A stretch of DNA of 64,000 nt from Incurvaria masculella (GCA_946894095.1 OX335652.1:18313001-18377000), one strand, 5' to 3'. Shown: positions 30,331 to 40,509, counted from the stretch's first letter. A program made the numbers and translations. The notes: a model not told the origin generated them from the sequence alone.

Positions 30331-30469
30331 CTGCAGGCCAATCTTCAATCACGGCTGCCGATCGAAATAAAACGGCACTGATTGCTTTCGTCTTGCCACT
30401 GGCTGTTTTCGGGCGCGAATACAATACTGAGCATCTGCCCCTGGTTATCGACTTCATATCTTCTTTTGT

Positions 30470-31440
30470 AACCGACTTAAAAAAAGGAGGGGGTTCTCAA
30501 TTCGACTGTATTTTTTTATGTTTGTTACCGCAGAACTTTCGCCTGAGTGTGCCGATTTTGATAATATATATATTTTTTAAAGCTGGTGCTTCCTATTCCT
30601 GGAGGTCACGACATTTTTGGTCACGATAATGTAAATGGCTGAATTTGGGTTCACAGGTTAGATACCAACCCTCTGATGCAAAATGTGTAAGTCTGCCTGT
30701 GCCAAGTGGTTGCGTTATCTAGATTGGCTATGTAAAATAGATGTTAATATGTACATGCTGATGAATATACAGATTGTTTAGAAACATTGATACTTATTAA
30801 TTATACAACAATAACCAGTCGATTTTTTTATTAAATACTTAAACATACCCAAAGTTATATCTGTAACCTAAATCGCCTATAAATACGAAATGCAACGAAA
30901 GATTTGTTCAGTTTTTGTATTGCTAACTAAGTATGTACTTATACTTTCATGCTTCGTCATTTGCATCCATTTACCTTATCATATTTATTTTTTTGTCACC
31001 ATAACTACTTTTTCAGGCGCCTTATCTACTGAACGCAACCACTTGGAATAGGCAGACTGACACATCTAGCTTCAAAGGGTTGGTCCTTATCCCGTGAACG
31101 CAATTTCAGCCATTTACGTTATCGTTACCATTTTTGTCGCGACCTCCTAGTCTATCCCGTGTGGTCCCATTTTAATTTGGTTTAGTTCTGACAATGATAC
31201 CCATGAGAAAATCATATAAGTCTTAAATTTACATTAAGTATGTGCGCGACAAATGGACGAATAACTCATCTAGTACCTCACGCCAACCGATTTCGAAGAT
31301 TCTTGTTTTGTTTTTGTTGTTAATTATTGTACTTCAGATTCACTAAAAATAAACAAATAAACAAAAAAAAATCACAAAAAAAACGACTGCTTTCTTTTCG
31401 ACTACTTTTTCTTTGAAGTCGGTTTCTTTGTTATTTTTTT
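30470..31440 (-). repeat. Family E element, longest copy
   Basis: Opens AACCGACTTAAAAAAAGGAG and closes TTCTTTGAAGTCGGTTTC, so the ends are inverted. The body blocks match the 6.4-8.15 kb copies in reverse (TAATGTAAATGGCTGAATTT, GATTGGCTATGTAAAATAG, GTAACCTAAATCGCC). It lacks the long inner hairpin. About 970 bp, no coding frame. Confidence 0.7.
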
Positions 31441-31937
31441 TTGTTTCTTATGTAACAGGAGATAGATAGCTTATAACATACGAATTCTTGTCGGCCTCGG
31501 TAGCCCAGTGGTGCGACGCGACGCCTTGCAATTCGATTAGCTGGGTAAGCATCCGATTTGTTTAGGAAGGGGTCCAACAGGTTTTTTTAATAAATTAACC
31601 ATATTTGGTATTATTATATCCTCTGGGGGGTCTGTTTCAGTCCTCCAAAACTCTGTAACTTATCAATTGCTTGCGCACATTCATCTGTTAAGAACATGAA
31701 AGAAGTAAGAAGACACTATAAAATCAATCGACCAAATGTAAAGACATGCAGATATTTTATGTATTAAAATGTATTTAGTTATTTGATCTTAAAAATAATT
31801 CCGGACAAAACATTTTGTCTTCAGACGAAAATCTATACTAAGTTATAGACTACGCAGGATGTTATAAATCGAATAATTGTTTGCAATCTTTAGTTATACC
31901 ATATTAGAAATCAAAAAAAAAATATTGCCTATCTTAT
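31441..31937. other. Spacer with tRNA-like SINE head scrap
   Basis: GTCGGCCTCGGTAGCCCAGT with GGTGCGACGCGAC at about 31493-31525 resembles the D5S head, then diverges. The rest is unrecognised AT-rich DNA. Confidence 0.4.
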
Positions 31938-32092
31938 TAATATTCTGCTCAATCTGTTTTTCTTATTTATTCATTAACTTATTTATTTGTTTTCACCGTA
32001 TTGGTTCTGTAGGCAGACATAATATTAATAACAACGATTGTTGTTTTTGTGTTTGTTGTAGAGACAGCACCATAACCACTAATATTCTGCTC
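31938..32092 (-). mobile_element. Tiny retroposon with 13-bp target duplication, copy 1
   Basis: TAATATTCTGCTC occurs at 31938-31950 and exactly again at 32080-32092. The 129-bp insert reads on the minus strand GTGGTTATGGTGCTGTCTCT, a hairpin AACAACAATCGTTGTT, and an A-rich tail of AATAAATAAG type. A second insert at 35271 has the same 5' end, so this is a discrete unit rather than random truncation. No tRNA, 5S or 7SL match is visible. Confidence 0.8.
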
Positions 32093-32394
32093 CTACTTCA
32101 TCGAAATAAAGCATACATTCGCAGACTTAAGGAATATTTTATTATGAATCTTCGCTAAATTCTGAGATAACTTTGACATTTGAGATTAAATATCAAGTAA
32201 AAGTTTGAAATGTCAAAGGTGTTTGTACTTTCGGTCTCGTCACTTCGGGTTTTGGAAAATGAAACTTTTACAAAGTATAAGCAGATTATAAGAGTTATAG
32301 CAAAGATTAATTTATTACGGTGAAACCTTACATAGAAATATTATTAATTACTTATTTAGTGTACTAACTAATAATGCAATTATAGTGTTTTATA
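32093..32394. other. No recognised feature
   Basis: AT-rich spacer up to a family A copy. Confidence 0.4.
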
Positions 32395-32664
32395 GTGTTC
32401 CGTACCCAAAGGGTGAAAACAGAACCCTATTACTAAGCCTCCGCTGTCCGTCCGTCCGTCCGTCTGTCCGTCTGTAACAGGGCTGTATCTCGTGAACCGT
32501 AATAGGTAGCCAGCAGATTTATTCACAGAGTGTGTATTTATTTTGCCGCTATAACAACAAATAGGTAAAATAAAGTACAAAAAATGTGATTTTTTTGTGT
32601 TAAATCTTGTACGATGGAACGGAACCCTTCGTGTGCGAGTCCGACTCGCGATTGGCCGGTTTTA
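32395..32664 (-). repeat. Family A, full copy
   Basis: GTTCCGTACCCAAAGGGTGA to TGCGAGTCCGACTCGCGATT and GGCCGG. Confidence 0.85.
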
Positions 32665-32811
32665 TTTTGTTAAAATCGACATTGAATTGGTACATTCTCT
32701 GCCTCGTTGAGATACGGTACATATGGGACAAATTGATATGGTAGAGACGATAAAACAAATAGACCCTATATGGTGTCCCAGTTGGAGAGTCCTAAATGCT
32801 GAGTTACGCTT

Positions 32812-32920
32812 TAGACCTACAGTTTTACATGGGTTCCGAACCATTCGTAGCGAGATGCAACTATCCAACTCAAAAATAGAAAGAAATTGGTGAATGACTG
32901 GCGCGAGGATTTTAAATTAT
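32812..32920 (-). repeat. Family D SINE head/body fragment
   Basis: GACCTACAGTTTTACATGGG, TTCCGAACCATTCG, GAGATGCAACTATCCAACTC match the D body in reverse. The box B region is lost. Confidence 0.55.
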
Positions 32921-33039
32921 GAACTCTCGCATGAAATGCAAGTCCTCCATGAGCCGTACAAAATACAGAAATATACACAATTGCTTCATCCGACTATCAA
33001 CTGTAAACGCAGTTCCTGATAGTATTGTCTCCTTATAGT

Positions 33040-33245
33040 AGAACGGAATGATTGTTAGACTTGCGTCCAAGGGGTATCGCACTGCGGCTCCGGCCACTGC
33101 AGGCACATAACTTAGGGTAGTTGACTCTACGCAGCGTATTCTTAGGCGGAGACGCAACGCGGGACGCAGCGACGGAAGCGGCTGCGGTGGCGGGCGGTTG
33201 TGGAAAAAGCGGCCACAGTTCTCTAACGGAGCAGTAACTCAATTT
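33040..33245 (-). other. GC-rich block, coding status unclear
   Basis: GC-rich patch (GGAGACGCAACGCGGGACGC and onward) with two overlapping minus-strand frames. No recognised domain and no clear splice sites. Could be an exon or CpG island. Confidence 0.2.
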
Positions 33246-33299
33246 GCTAATGCACGATAGAGAGAGAAATTTTATTTTACGAAGTCCCGAGATGTAAGA

Positions 33300-33552
33300 G
33301 GTAGGTTGCAGGGGTTCGACGTTCGTGGTTCGGATTCCACGTTAAAACATAGTATTTATTTACTACTTAGTAGTTAATACCACTCGGGAATGAATGCATT
33401 CACGGTTGTCTGTATTTTTCATCCAATCCATTGTAGCTGTGCATTGATAGGAAGATCCTGGGGTGGCTCCTATAGTTCTCATGTGGTGTTATGTGTTAGT
33501 ATCATGAGAGTAGATTTAGTATTAGCGATCCATTTCCAGTAATATAAAAAGG
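33300..33552 (+). repeat. Family D/D5S SINE, degraded 3' part
   Basis: CGTGGTTCGGATTCCACGTT, CATCCAATCCATTGTAGC, GGAAGATCCTGG and TTTAGTATTAGCGATCCATT follow the SINE order. GTGGTTCGGATTCCACG is the D5S version of the junction, so the lost head was probably the 5S type. Confidence 0.6.
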
Positions 33553-33852
33553 AAATGTAGCTTTAGATATACCTACCAATTTTCCAAGGAAAGTAATAAG
33601 TATATTGTATATAACTTGGCTTTGAGAAAAAGCTAGATTTCTGAAGACAGCAGGGACGGGTTTTTTAATGGTTAGGTTACGACGTACGAAGAAGAACCGT
33701 CTAGAAACGATAGTACGAAATTATATGAAGTCAAAAGTATTTTGTCCGTGTCCATGAGCCAAAAAAGGTTAAAGGTGGCTCGTGTCCAGCCAGTGACGAT
33801 AGTCCTTCAGAACAAAATTCAAAAACAAAATTCCAGGTTCAGACTTTTTAAA
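33553..33852. other. No recognised feature
   Basis: AT-rich spacer. Confidence 0.35.
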
Positions 33853-34204
33853 TGTTACCATTGTAAATGAATGAAATGGGTAAACATGCAAGTGAGTGGC
33901 CAAATCAGCCGCTAAGCTGTAATTTGTACTATGGTAACTGTCAAGCGACGATTTATTCGGCCCATTAAACTGAAATTTACTGTATGTATTTAATTTAATT
34001 TAATTTTTATTTATCCTATCGTATCTGAGTGTATGTAATGTACCTAACATTACATACACTCAGATACGTCAGACGGTTTCGAGAAGTAACATACAAAATA
34101 TGCAATACACATCTCAGATCATATGAACATTTCATTATATGCAATTACCGATCTAATCACTCACTTGTCTATTCACCCGGCAACGTTATTTACCATGGTA
34201 ACTC
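33853..34204. repeat. Family I foldback split by a hairpin insertion
   Basis: Left half GTTACCATTGTAAATG to AACTGAAATTTACTG; right half resumes near 34090 and ends CACCCGGCAACG, TTATTTACCATGGTAAC. Between lies an AATTT-rich run and the perfect hairpin at 34021-34067. Confidence 0.65.
34021..34067. repeat. Perfect 21-bp-stem hairpin
   Basis: GTATCTGAGTGTATGTAATG plus T, a 5-base loop (ACCTA), then the exact reverse complement. Preceded by a TTTAATTTAATTTAA run. No loop or terminal features of a bacterial terminator apply here; it is a eukaryotic repeat. Confidence 0.9.
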
Positions 34205-34214
34205 CCTAAGTTAA

Positions 34215-34756
34215 GGTGGCCCAACCCGGCGGGCCTAACTCATTCGCGGGCTCGGTACAAAACCGTGCTGTTGCGCTCTGGGACCTTCTCTGTTTCAAAG
34301 AATAAGACAGGCTCCGTGATAAGGAAGATGCAACATGTCCACAAAAAAGACAATGTGCATAGTGTATGATCTGGTAAGATTTACGAAAATTTTAATTTCA
34401 AAACGACTTATAGCTAAAAGTAAACCACGACCGCTGTAGTCAAAAATCTAACAAAAACCAAACAGATCATAAATCTTGATTAAATAAGCTATGTCTGATG
34501 ACTAATCTTTTTACGTTGTTCTTACTTTATCATTGCGTAATCCACCTCCAAAGTTATTGAATAAAACGCGCGAAAAATTCGAACTTTCGGACCTTATAAC
34601 TTAGAAACCAAACACAATTTAACAATGCCAATGGTCATCAGACATCTAGTTCGATCAAAAAAAGCTATTTTGAGCAAAATTTTGGATCTCTGACAAGAAA
34701 TATGGGCGTGATCTTCTTTCCCCTTTTGTATGGGGAGATGAGCGGGTTGGGCCACC
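34215..34756 (+). mobile_element. Family C MITE, copy 6 (542 bp)
   Basis: Perfectly bounded: TTAA 34211-34214, GGTGGCCCAACCCGGCGGGC, GCGGGTTGGGCCACC, TTAA 34757-34760. It is the best reference for the family. Terminal inverted repeats are 15 bp. Confidence 0.95.
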
Positions 34757-34799
34757 TTAAGGTATTCAATTCAATTTCAATTCAATTCAATTCATTCAT

Positions 34800-35112
34800 A
34801 AGAACATGTCTCTGTCGACATACTGCTTTCCGTCAAGCCTACGATTGCACTGTGCCGGAGCGGTGCAAGGCGGCCGCGGCGGTGCGCTGCGGCGCGGGAG
34901 CGGAAGCGGCGGCGGAGGCGGCAACCGCATGCGCGCGCCGCGTCAGTGCAGTAGGCTCGATAATTACCCTTCAGTGCTCTGCGTCAGTCTCCGGGGCGCC
35001 GTTTGAAAATTACGGTTCGGCTAATTACTTTACCAAAATGAGACGTGGCCCCTCTAAAGGGCCTCTCGGAAATATCGTTGGAGGCAAAAAAAACAAAAAT
35101 GTGCATTTTTGA
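34800..35112 (+). other. GC-rich island with open frame
   Basis: After an AATTC microsatellite (34767-34797) a GC-rich, alanine-coding frame runs to a stop at 35110-35112 (open 136 codons, but its first 25 codons are family C DNA). An alternative frame is glycine/arginine rich. Both look composition-driven. It may be a CpG island or 5' exon; no domain. Confidence 0.2.
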
Positions 35113-35257
35113 TTGAATTATGAAAAGTTAATGTACAAATATTTTTAAATATAAAGAGTTGATGATTTAGTCAACGTTTTTATTCTTAGTAAATGCACCT
35201 TAAATCTATTAAAATTTTAAGTGTGAATTTTCAGTCCTTCTTTATTCTCCATGTTTT

Positions 35258-35406
35258 TAAATATAAACCATTTTACTTATTTATTCATTAACTTATTTAT
35301 TTGTTTTCACCGTATTGGTTCTGTAGGAAGACATAATATTAATAACAACGATTGTTGTTTTTGTGTTTGTTGTAGAGACAGCACCATAACCACTAAATAT
35401 AAACCA
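35258..35406 (-). mobile_element. Tiny retroposon with 13-bp target duplication, copy 2
   Basis: TAAATATAAACCA at 35258-35270 and 35394-35406 flank a 123-bp insert almost identical to that at 31951-32079 (one difference seen in the core: GGAAGAC against GGCAGAC). The 5' end is at the same base and only the A-rich tail length differs, as expected for a retroposed RNA. Confidence 0.85.
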
Positions 35407-36240
35407 ATTTGATTCGATAATTTAAGCATAATAAAAGTTAAGCTTTTAATTTAAAAATAGTATTTTTTCTTGTTTATATATTTCGGAGTGTTTTCCTGAT
35501 CCTGAAATTAAAGGTTTTTAGGTGAATGAGCTTGTCTTAAATTTTCTTGTTGTATTTTGTTTTAGGTAGTTCTTTACTCGTTAAGATTCACTTATAATGT
35601 TGGCTCTTGAAAATAAATTAAGTTCCTATACATTCTTAAAGGTATTGAAGAGTTTATATGTATCAATATTAGAATAAACTGCTGCTTTTAAGACCAACTT
35701 AAAGTTGCAAACATCCATTAAAATCGTTACATAGTATTATCTATTTTAATTCTATCCATCTATCTATTTTAATTCTATATATTTTAATTCGATTTGTATT
35801 GATTTTATTTTGATTTCAATTGTTTATTGTTTTTTGTTTATTGCAGGTGATGTAGTGCAGCCTAATATGGATATTATGGTCCGAAATACATCATGATTAT
35901 TATTATTATTACTTCAACTTATAGCATTAATTTCATTTTGGTAGTCAGACTACACTACGTCACGTCTCACACTGATAGGTCATTCTAATAAAAACTTCAT
36001 GAAATCGCAACATAAAACGTTTACTTTATACATATATTTTTCTCAATTTTTTAATATAAACCCTCTTACATTATATCGCGAATTAACGTAAAGTTACAAT
36101 ATTTTAAAAATGTCAATACAATATGTCTAAATCTCACAACTTCTCATTAAAAACGTTTAATAGGTAAAAGCATCACATGCATTTGTAGCAGGAATTTCAG
36201 CCCAGGAAGGATCCTGTTTACTTTCAAAAGCAAAATTAAA
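35407..36240. other. AT-rich stretch with low-complexity runs
   Basis: Contains a TTTTAATTC-type run (about 35740-35800) and ATTATTATTATTAC at about 35895-35912, which could be a LINE tail. No gene seen. Confidence 0.4.
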
Positions 36241-36248
36241 ATACTTTT

Positions 36249-36302
36249 TTTAACCGACTTAAAAAAAAGGAGGAGGTTCTCAATTCGTCGGAATCTTTTT
36301 TT
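36249..36302 (+). repeat. Family E terminal fragment
   Basis: TTTTAACCGACTTAAAAAAA then GGAGGAGGTTCTCAATTCGT, the family E end, then T-rich sequence. Confidence 0.7.
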
Positions 36303-36418
36303 TTATTAGGCACACAATACAGAACACGGTCTGGATAGCAACTTAAATACACGTGCTCCGCTCGGTATTTTTTTTATTGTGAATTAAATCATAATTATTC
36401 TAATGAAAATGTCACCAT

Positions 36419-36619
36419 TTAACCTCCAATTACGGCGCCGTAGTATTTGAACTGCTGCTTCTTGGCCCAGTCGCTCGGGTCTCTTGGCAGGCTCTGCTCG
36501 ACAAACGTTGCCCAGCGCGCTTTTTGGCTCCCCCGGCGGATTCCGCCCAGCGTCGGGCCAACGAGACAGGGTGGCCCATTTGCATCGACGCCGGTGCCAA
36601 ATCGACGCCGCTTTAACGG
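36419..36619 (-). CDS. Candidate 3'-terminal exon, unidentified protein
   Basis: A GC-rich block whose minus strand holds an open frame ending FVEQSLPRDPSDWAKKQQFK, YYGAVIGG, stop (36419-36421). Just downstream the sequence turns AT-rich and an AATAAA signal lies near 36373-36378, as at the end of a transcript. An acceptor-like CTACAG at 36625-36630 exists, but in this frame a TGA follows it at once, so the exon start is unresolved. Two other frames are also open because of base composition. It may be a real last exon, a retrocopy or noise. Confidence 0.25.
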   Translation of the reverse strand, partial: PLKRRRFGTGVDANGPPCLVGPTLGGIRRGSQKARWATFVEQSLPRDPSDWAKKQQFKYYGAVIGG

Positions 36620-36756
36620 TCACCCTGTAGATTTAAACTGAGATTAGGGAGGGGGCGATATCGCTCACCTGAGCTGGAGACTTGGAATGCTTCCGAATTT
36701 TAATGGTAGATTTTCAAGCGATTCCTTTCACAATCACCATAATTTATTTGTGTTAA

Positions 36757-37336
36757 GTGGATGACTCCAGTCGCTTTTATACCGAAATTCAAAATGCTCA
36801 CAATATAGTTCTTAAACTAGTTCTTAAACTAGTTCTTAAACTAGTCGATTTTCACATACCTAGTAGGACAACACGCCACACTTCTCTATTCCACATAAAA
36901 AATACTACATCGAAAGCAGGTGTCCGAGCACCGATTCGTAGAATATGCGATACCTATAATAAGAAACTTTCTGATGTTGATATGTACCTTCTATCCCGTT
37001 TTAAATTTAAAAAAACGATTCGCAATTTGTTAGATTGTTAGTGTTATCATGAAAATATTGTAAGTAGCTATTATGCATTTGTATTGAAAATGCTGGTTGT
37101 TTTCTGTGTTATATATTTTGTCCTTTTTTGTAACCTTACTTTCTTTTCTTTTCATGTTCTATGGCTTATTATTTTCGTTTTGTGTTTAACGCCCATACTT
37201 TGTTAATATTCCAATGTGTTTCAGTGAGAATTCGTAGTGGAGGCAAGTTTTGTGTTTTTTTTTGTGTGTGTTTTTTTTTGCAATTGTTGTATTGACCTGT
37301 CTCTGTGATTTCTCCTAATAAATAAATAAATAAATA
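36757..37336 (+). pseudogene. LINE ORF2 C-terminus and 3' UTR with AATA tail
   Basis: Frame 36757-37041 contains VDFHIPSRTTRHTSLFHI, then a tail ending RFKFKKTIRNLLDC, in the style of Jockey-group LINE C-termini. Its start includes three 12-bp tandem units (AGTTCTTAAACT) that code LKLV repeats. The 3' UTR ends in AATAAATAAATAAATAAATA at about 37316-37336. 5' truncated. Confidence 0.6.
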
Positions 37337-37379
37337 TATAATCAAGTAAAAATAATACAATCGGGCCCACAGCATTTAG

Positions 37380-37460
37380 TCCCGTGCATGTCGGACATGG
37401 CGACTAACTTTATATGCTAATTGTCATGGGTTCAAATCCTCTTTCTGAGTTCTGTTCCAT
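37380..37460 (+). repeat. tRNA-like sequence (SINE head or tRNA relic)
   Basis: GGACATGGCGACTAACT resembles box A and GGGTTCAAATCC is a consensus box B about 40 bp later. Flanking arms do not form a clean cloverleaf, so a functional tRNA is unlikely. Confidence 0.4.
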
Positions 37461-37610
37461 AGTTGCATAATGTGCGAATAAAATGACGGATAAATGTAGT
37501 ATCAAAAATACAAAATGTTGTGGTACCTGCCCATTCATTTGTTTTGCATTCCATCAAGTGATGATACATTTTTAACTATCGAGATATTTGCTCTCAAAGT
37601 AAACGAAATC

Positions 37611-37823
37611 TCATTTTACCCTGAACTTTAACGTCTGTTTAAAAAATATAAAAAAAGCCTGGAAACAAAATTCAGCAAGTACTTCTAAAAACTTTATAAA
37701 TGACAGATGATTCTTAATGTTCGCTTCACCATATGAACCCACAGCCTCTCGCATGAAAGGCTTTCCTTTAGCACCTACACCGTGACCTACACATAGTGCG
37801 GAATTATGAATCTCGGTGATTCT
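37611..37823 (-). CDS. Candidate internal exon, unidentified
   Basis: On the minus strand an AT-rich run ending ATATTTCAG (AG at 37825-37824) looks like a 3' splice site. After it the frame reads RITEIHNSALCVGHGVGAKG, then KPFMREAVGSYGEANIKNHL, with balanced residue use unlike the AT-driven frames nearby. The frame stays open to a stop at 37611; a donor is not obvious. No domain recognised. Spurious translation remains quite possible. Confidence 0.25.
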   Translation of the reverse strand, partial: RITEIHNSALCVGHGVGAKGKPFMREAVGSYGEANIKNHLSFIKFLEVLAEFCFQAFFIFFKQTLKFRVK

Positions 37824-37904
37824 CTGAAATATAATATTATTTCTAAAACAATGCTTCGAATAAAAAATTACTAAATAAATCAAAAATAGATATTTTAGAT
37901 TGTC

Positions 37905-38040
37905 TCTCCTCATCACCCCAAAGGTTGACTGGAAGAAATCACTACTAGTGATAAGTCCGCCTTTGTGCAATTTTGTTGTTGTTTCGAATTGTTTTTGTAA
38001 TTGTACTTGTTTACTATTGCACAATAAAGAATTTATTCAT
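37905..38040 (+). repeat. LINE 3' UTR fragment
   Basis: AGGTTGACTGGAAGAAATCA, GTGATAAGTCCGCCTTTGTG and TTGCACAATAAAGAATTTAT. The short hairpin ahead of the CCGCC block recurs in the other LINE ends of the window. Confidence 0.6.
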
Positions 38041-38678
38041 GAATTCATTCAAGTTTACACGACCTTTTCCCTATCACAGGTTTACGAGATCTCATTAAAA
38101 CTAAAGATATAAGAAATAAATGAATTCAGGGAATAACTTTTTTTGTTTCTGAAATTGTAATGTAAGAACAATATATTTATATGGAGCGAAGACAAGAAGA
38201 AGACAGACAAGCTGTTATCCGTCGTTACATCCTATTTCGATAGTGTTTTGTTTTCGCTGGAAGAGCAATTTCCGTTACGTAACCTTTGTTATGACAATCG
38301 ACAACGAAATATAAGTATCGATTTCTTTGAACTATAAATTATTACCAGTCAAATTCGAACTAAGTAATTTTATTCCTATTAGAGTTTAAAAAATTTTGAA
38401 AAGTTTTGGCTACGAGTGCGGGTTTTCTCATGGCTAGCAATTCAATTATAACAGGTGGTGATAATTATATAGTGGTAACGTAAAACTTGTTTGGTTCAGT
38501 ACAATCGCACTATATAAAATATGATAAGGCGGCAATTTTTCTGTATTTTCCGACGTGTTAATCAGTGCTGTAATGCGATGTTACTATATACTAATTTATA
38601 TTTGATTTGGTGCTACCTTGTCTCAATGATTACGACGCCTTTTTGAACCAATTTTTTTAGATAAGATACCTATTCATT
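38041..38678. other. No recognised feature
   Basis: AT-rich. A 22-bp scrap of family A (TAGGGTTCCGTACCCAAAG) follows at 38681, next to a GCCGGGCACCTCTAATGTG block. Confidence 0.4.
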
Positions 38679-39039
38679 TTTAGGGTTCCGTACCCAAAGT
38701 ATTCCGTCGCCGGGCACCTCTAATGTGAGGGCCTGGCGTAGGCCATATTCCGAAAACAAAAAAAAAACAAAAAAACAGAAAAGCTCCGAATATCGTTTTA
38801 CGATACGAATATCCAAAAGATTTCGAACAGTTCTCACTGCCCCGTATATTTTCCGGTGTGGTAAAGGTGATAACTATTCTATTTCAACCCAACAATGTGT
38901 TGAAATTGCAAAGGAAACCCTCCCCAGCAAGTATTTAGGGCATTGTTAATGTTTCCAGCGAAAAAGGTGCGCAATAAAGTTATGAATTCTGACAAATTTA
39001 TCGCCGAGCATTCTTTTACTCCGCGGAAGAAAGAAGCCA

Positions 39040-39137
39040 TAATTTTCAGTCGCCACCGCAACGTGACGTCGCTCAGGGCGGCGGCGGCGGGCGGGACGCG
39101 AGCGGCGGCGGCTGCGACCATAGACCTAGCGTAGCGC
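39040..39137 (+). other. CGG-rich island ending in a CATAGACCTAG motif
   Basis: CGTGACGTCGCTCAGGGCGG and GGCGGCGGCGGGCGGGACGC. The island ends GCTGCGACCATAGACCTAGC, the same 20 bases as the left flank plus start of the micro-insert at 20105, but no right end (CTATG) follows. Confidence 0.4.
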
Positions 39138-39754
39138 GCTGCGCTTACAACGAACGATATGTGGGAGTGAGACGTCAACTCGAGGACCACTAGCGCAAGT
39201 TAAAGAGAGATGGAACACATCTGCCTGATGAGACAACTTTTGAAATCGTTATCGATGCATTGGAGTCGCGGTCATGGATTGTGAAAGGTTTTCTTTGTGA
39301 AATCATTATCATTTCACTTGGTTTCGTGACCGTGCTTTTATAGATTGCTAAGTGAACGGGAGTAAGAAACCCGGAAAAAACCCATATAGTAAATAAGGAG
39401 TGACCCACTAAGCCTATATTGCACGAAGAGACGTTAATCAATGTTCAAAGACTTTTAGTGAACCGGATGCAGTTCCTTCCATACTGTCTATGCAAAGTGA
39501 TGTGTTCAATCATACGTTGACGTTGATTTTGATTGTTTGTCCTTTCATGCACTCGGCCCTAATTCTTTACTAATTTCTTAACTTTTCCTAAATATTTCAA
39601 TGTAAAACTTACAATATAACTTCAGATCATTATTCTGAAGCTACATAGCGATTTAGATTTTTTTAGTAAGAAAAAAAAATTCAGTAGGTACATTTTGTAT
39701 AAAACGATTTTGGGCTCATTCTTCAGTTGACTTCGTATGTCTCCACATTCTAAG
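39138..39754. other. No recognised feature
   Basis: Short chance frames only. Confidence 0.35.
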
Positions 39755-39815
39755 CCCATGGCGGCGACAGCCAGGCGGCGGCGGCGGTGACGACGGCGGC
39801 GGCCCGGTAATGGGT
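39755..39815 (+). repeat. Imperfect CGG/GGC trinucleotide tract
   Basis: CCATGGCGGCGACAGCCAGG then GGCGGCGGCGGTGACGACGG. An isolated GC spike. It could code an alanine or glycine run, but nothing else supports a gene. Confidence 0.5.
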
Positions 39816-39892
39816 GGTAGTACTCGGTTCATGAGCTAAGGGAATGTTATTCTAGTAAGAAGCTTGCAACTTTATCGGTTTTTGCCAACAAT

Positions 39893-40010
39893 GTTTGCCC
39901 GTGAGCTATGTTCACCATACAAACGAAGTTAACAAATCTTTTGAATACCACTTTGCTTTTCTTTGATATTCGATATCAAATGTCAAGTAAATTAGAACAG
40001 TGATTTTGGA
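39893..40010 (+). repeat. Family L fragment
   Basis: GCCCGTGAGCTATGTTCACC, ATACAAACGAAGTTAACAAA and GATATCAAATGTCAAGTAAA match the left end of the copy at 28364. Confidence 0.6.
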
Positions 40011-40091
40011 AAGATTAGTACCTTTGTACAAAGCGTAGTTTATTTTGCTAACAGTATGACCGTATCCAAAATGCAAAATGTTATCCTTACT

Positions 40092-40207
40092 AAGGGCCTT
40101 ATTCACCTACTGCTGATTAGGGTAATCGCCACATATTAAGGGCCTTTCTTAGCAGCTTGCAATCAATACCAGTACAAGATAATCAGCACTTTAGTAATAA
40201 AGGCCGT
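40092..40207 (-). mobile_element. Family G MITE, copy 3 (partial)
   Basis: AGGGCCTTATTCACCTACTG to CAGCACTTTAGTAATAAAGG. The distal end is lost at the join to family A. Confidence 0.7.
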
Positions 40208-40216
40208 TTTTCAAAA

Positions 40217-40422
40217 TCAGGTTTTTTGTATGGGACCTCCCTTTAATTTTTATTATTTTACCTATTTGTTGTTATAGCGGCAAAATAAATACACACTCTG
40301 TGAAAATTTCAGCTGCCTACCTATTACGGTTCATGAGATACAGCCCTGTGACGGACGGACGGACGGACAGCGGAGGCTTAGTAATAGGGTTCCGTTTTCA
40401 CCCTTTGGGTACGGAACCCTAA
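40217..40422 (+). repeat. Family A, 5'-truncated copy
   Basis: Begins AGGTTTTTTGTATGGGACC and ends GGGTACGGAACCCTAA. The first ~60 bp are missing at the family G join. Confidence 0.8.
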
Positions 40423-40509
40423 TAAAAAGGGATGGAATAGAGACATGCTGGCATTTGCGTCGCTGAGTGTTTCCTTAATAAATACATAAATATATTCCAT
40501 AATAAGAAA

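Noticed and set aside
34702..35112. 136-codon alanine-rich protein
   Set aside because: The first part is family C MITE sequence and the rest is composition-driven; two frames are open at once.
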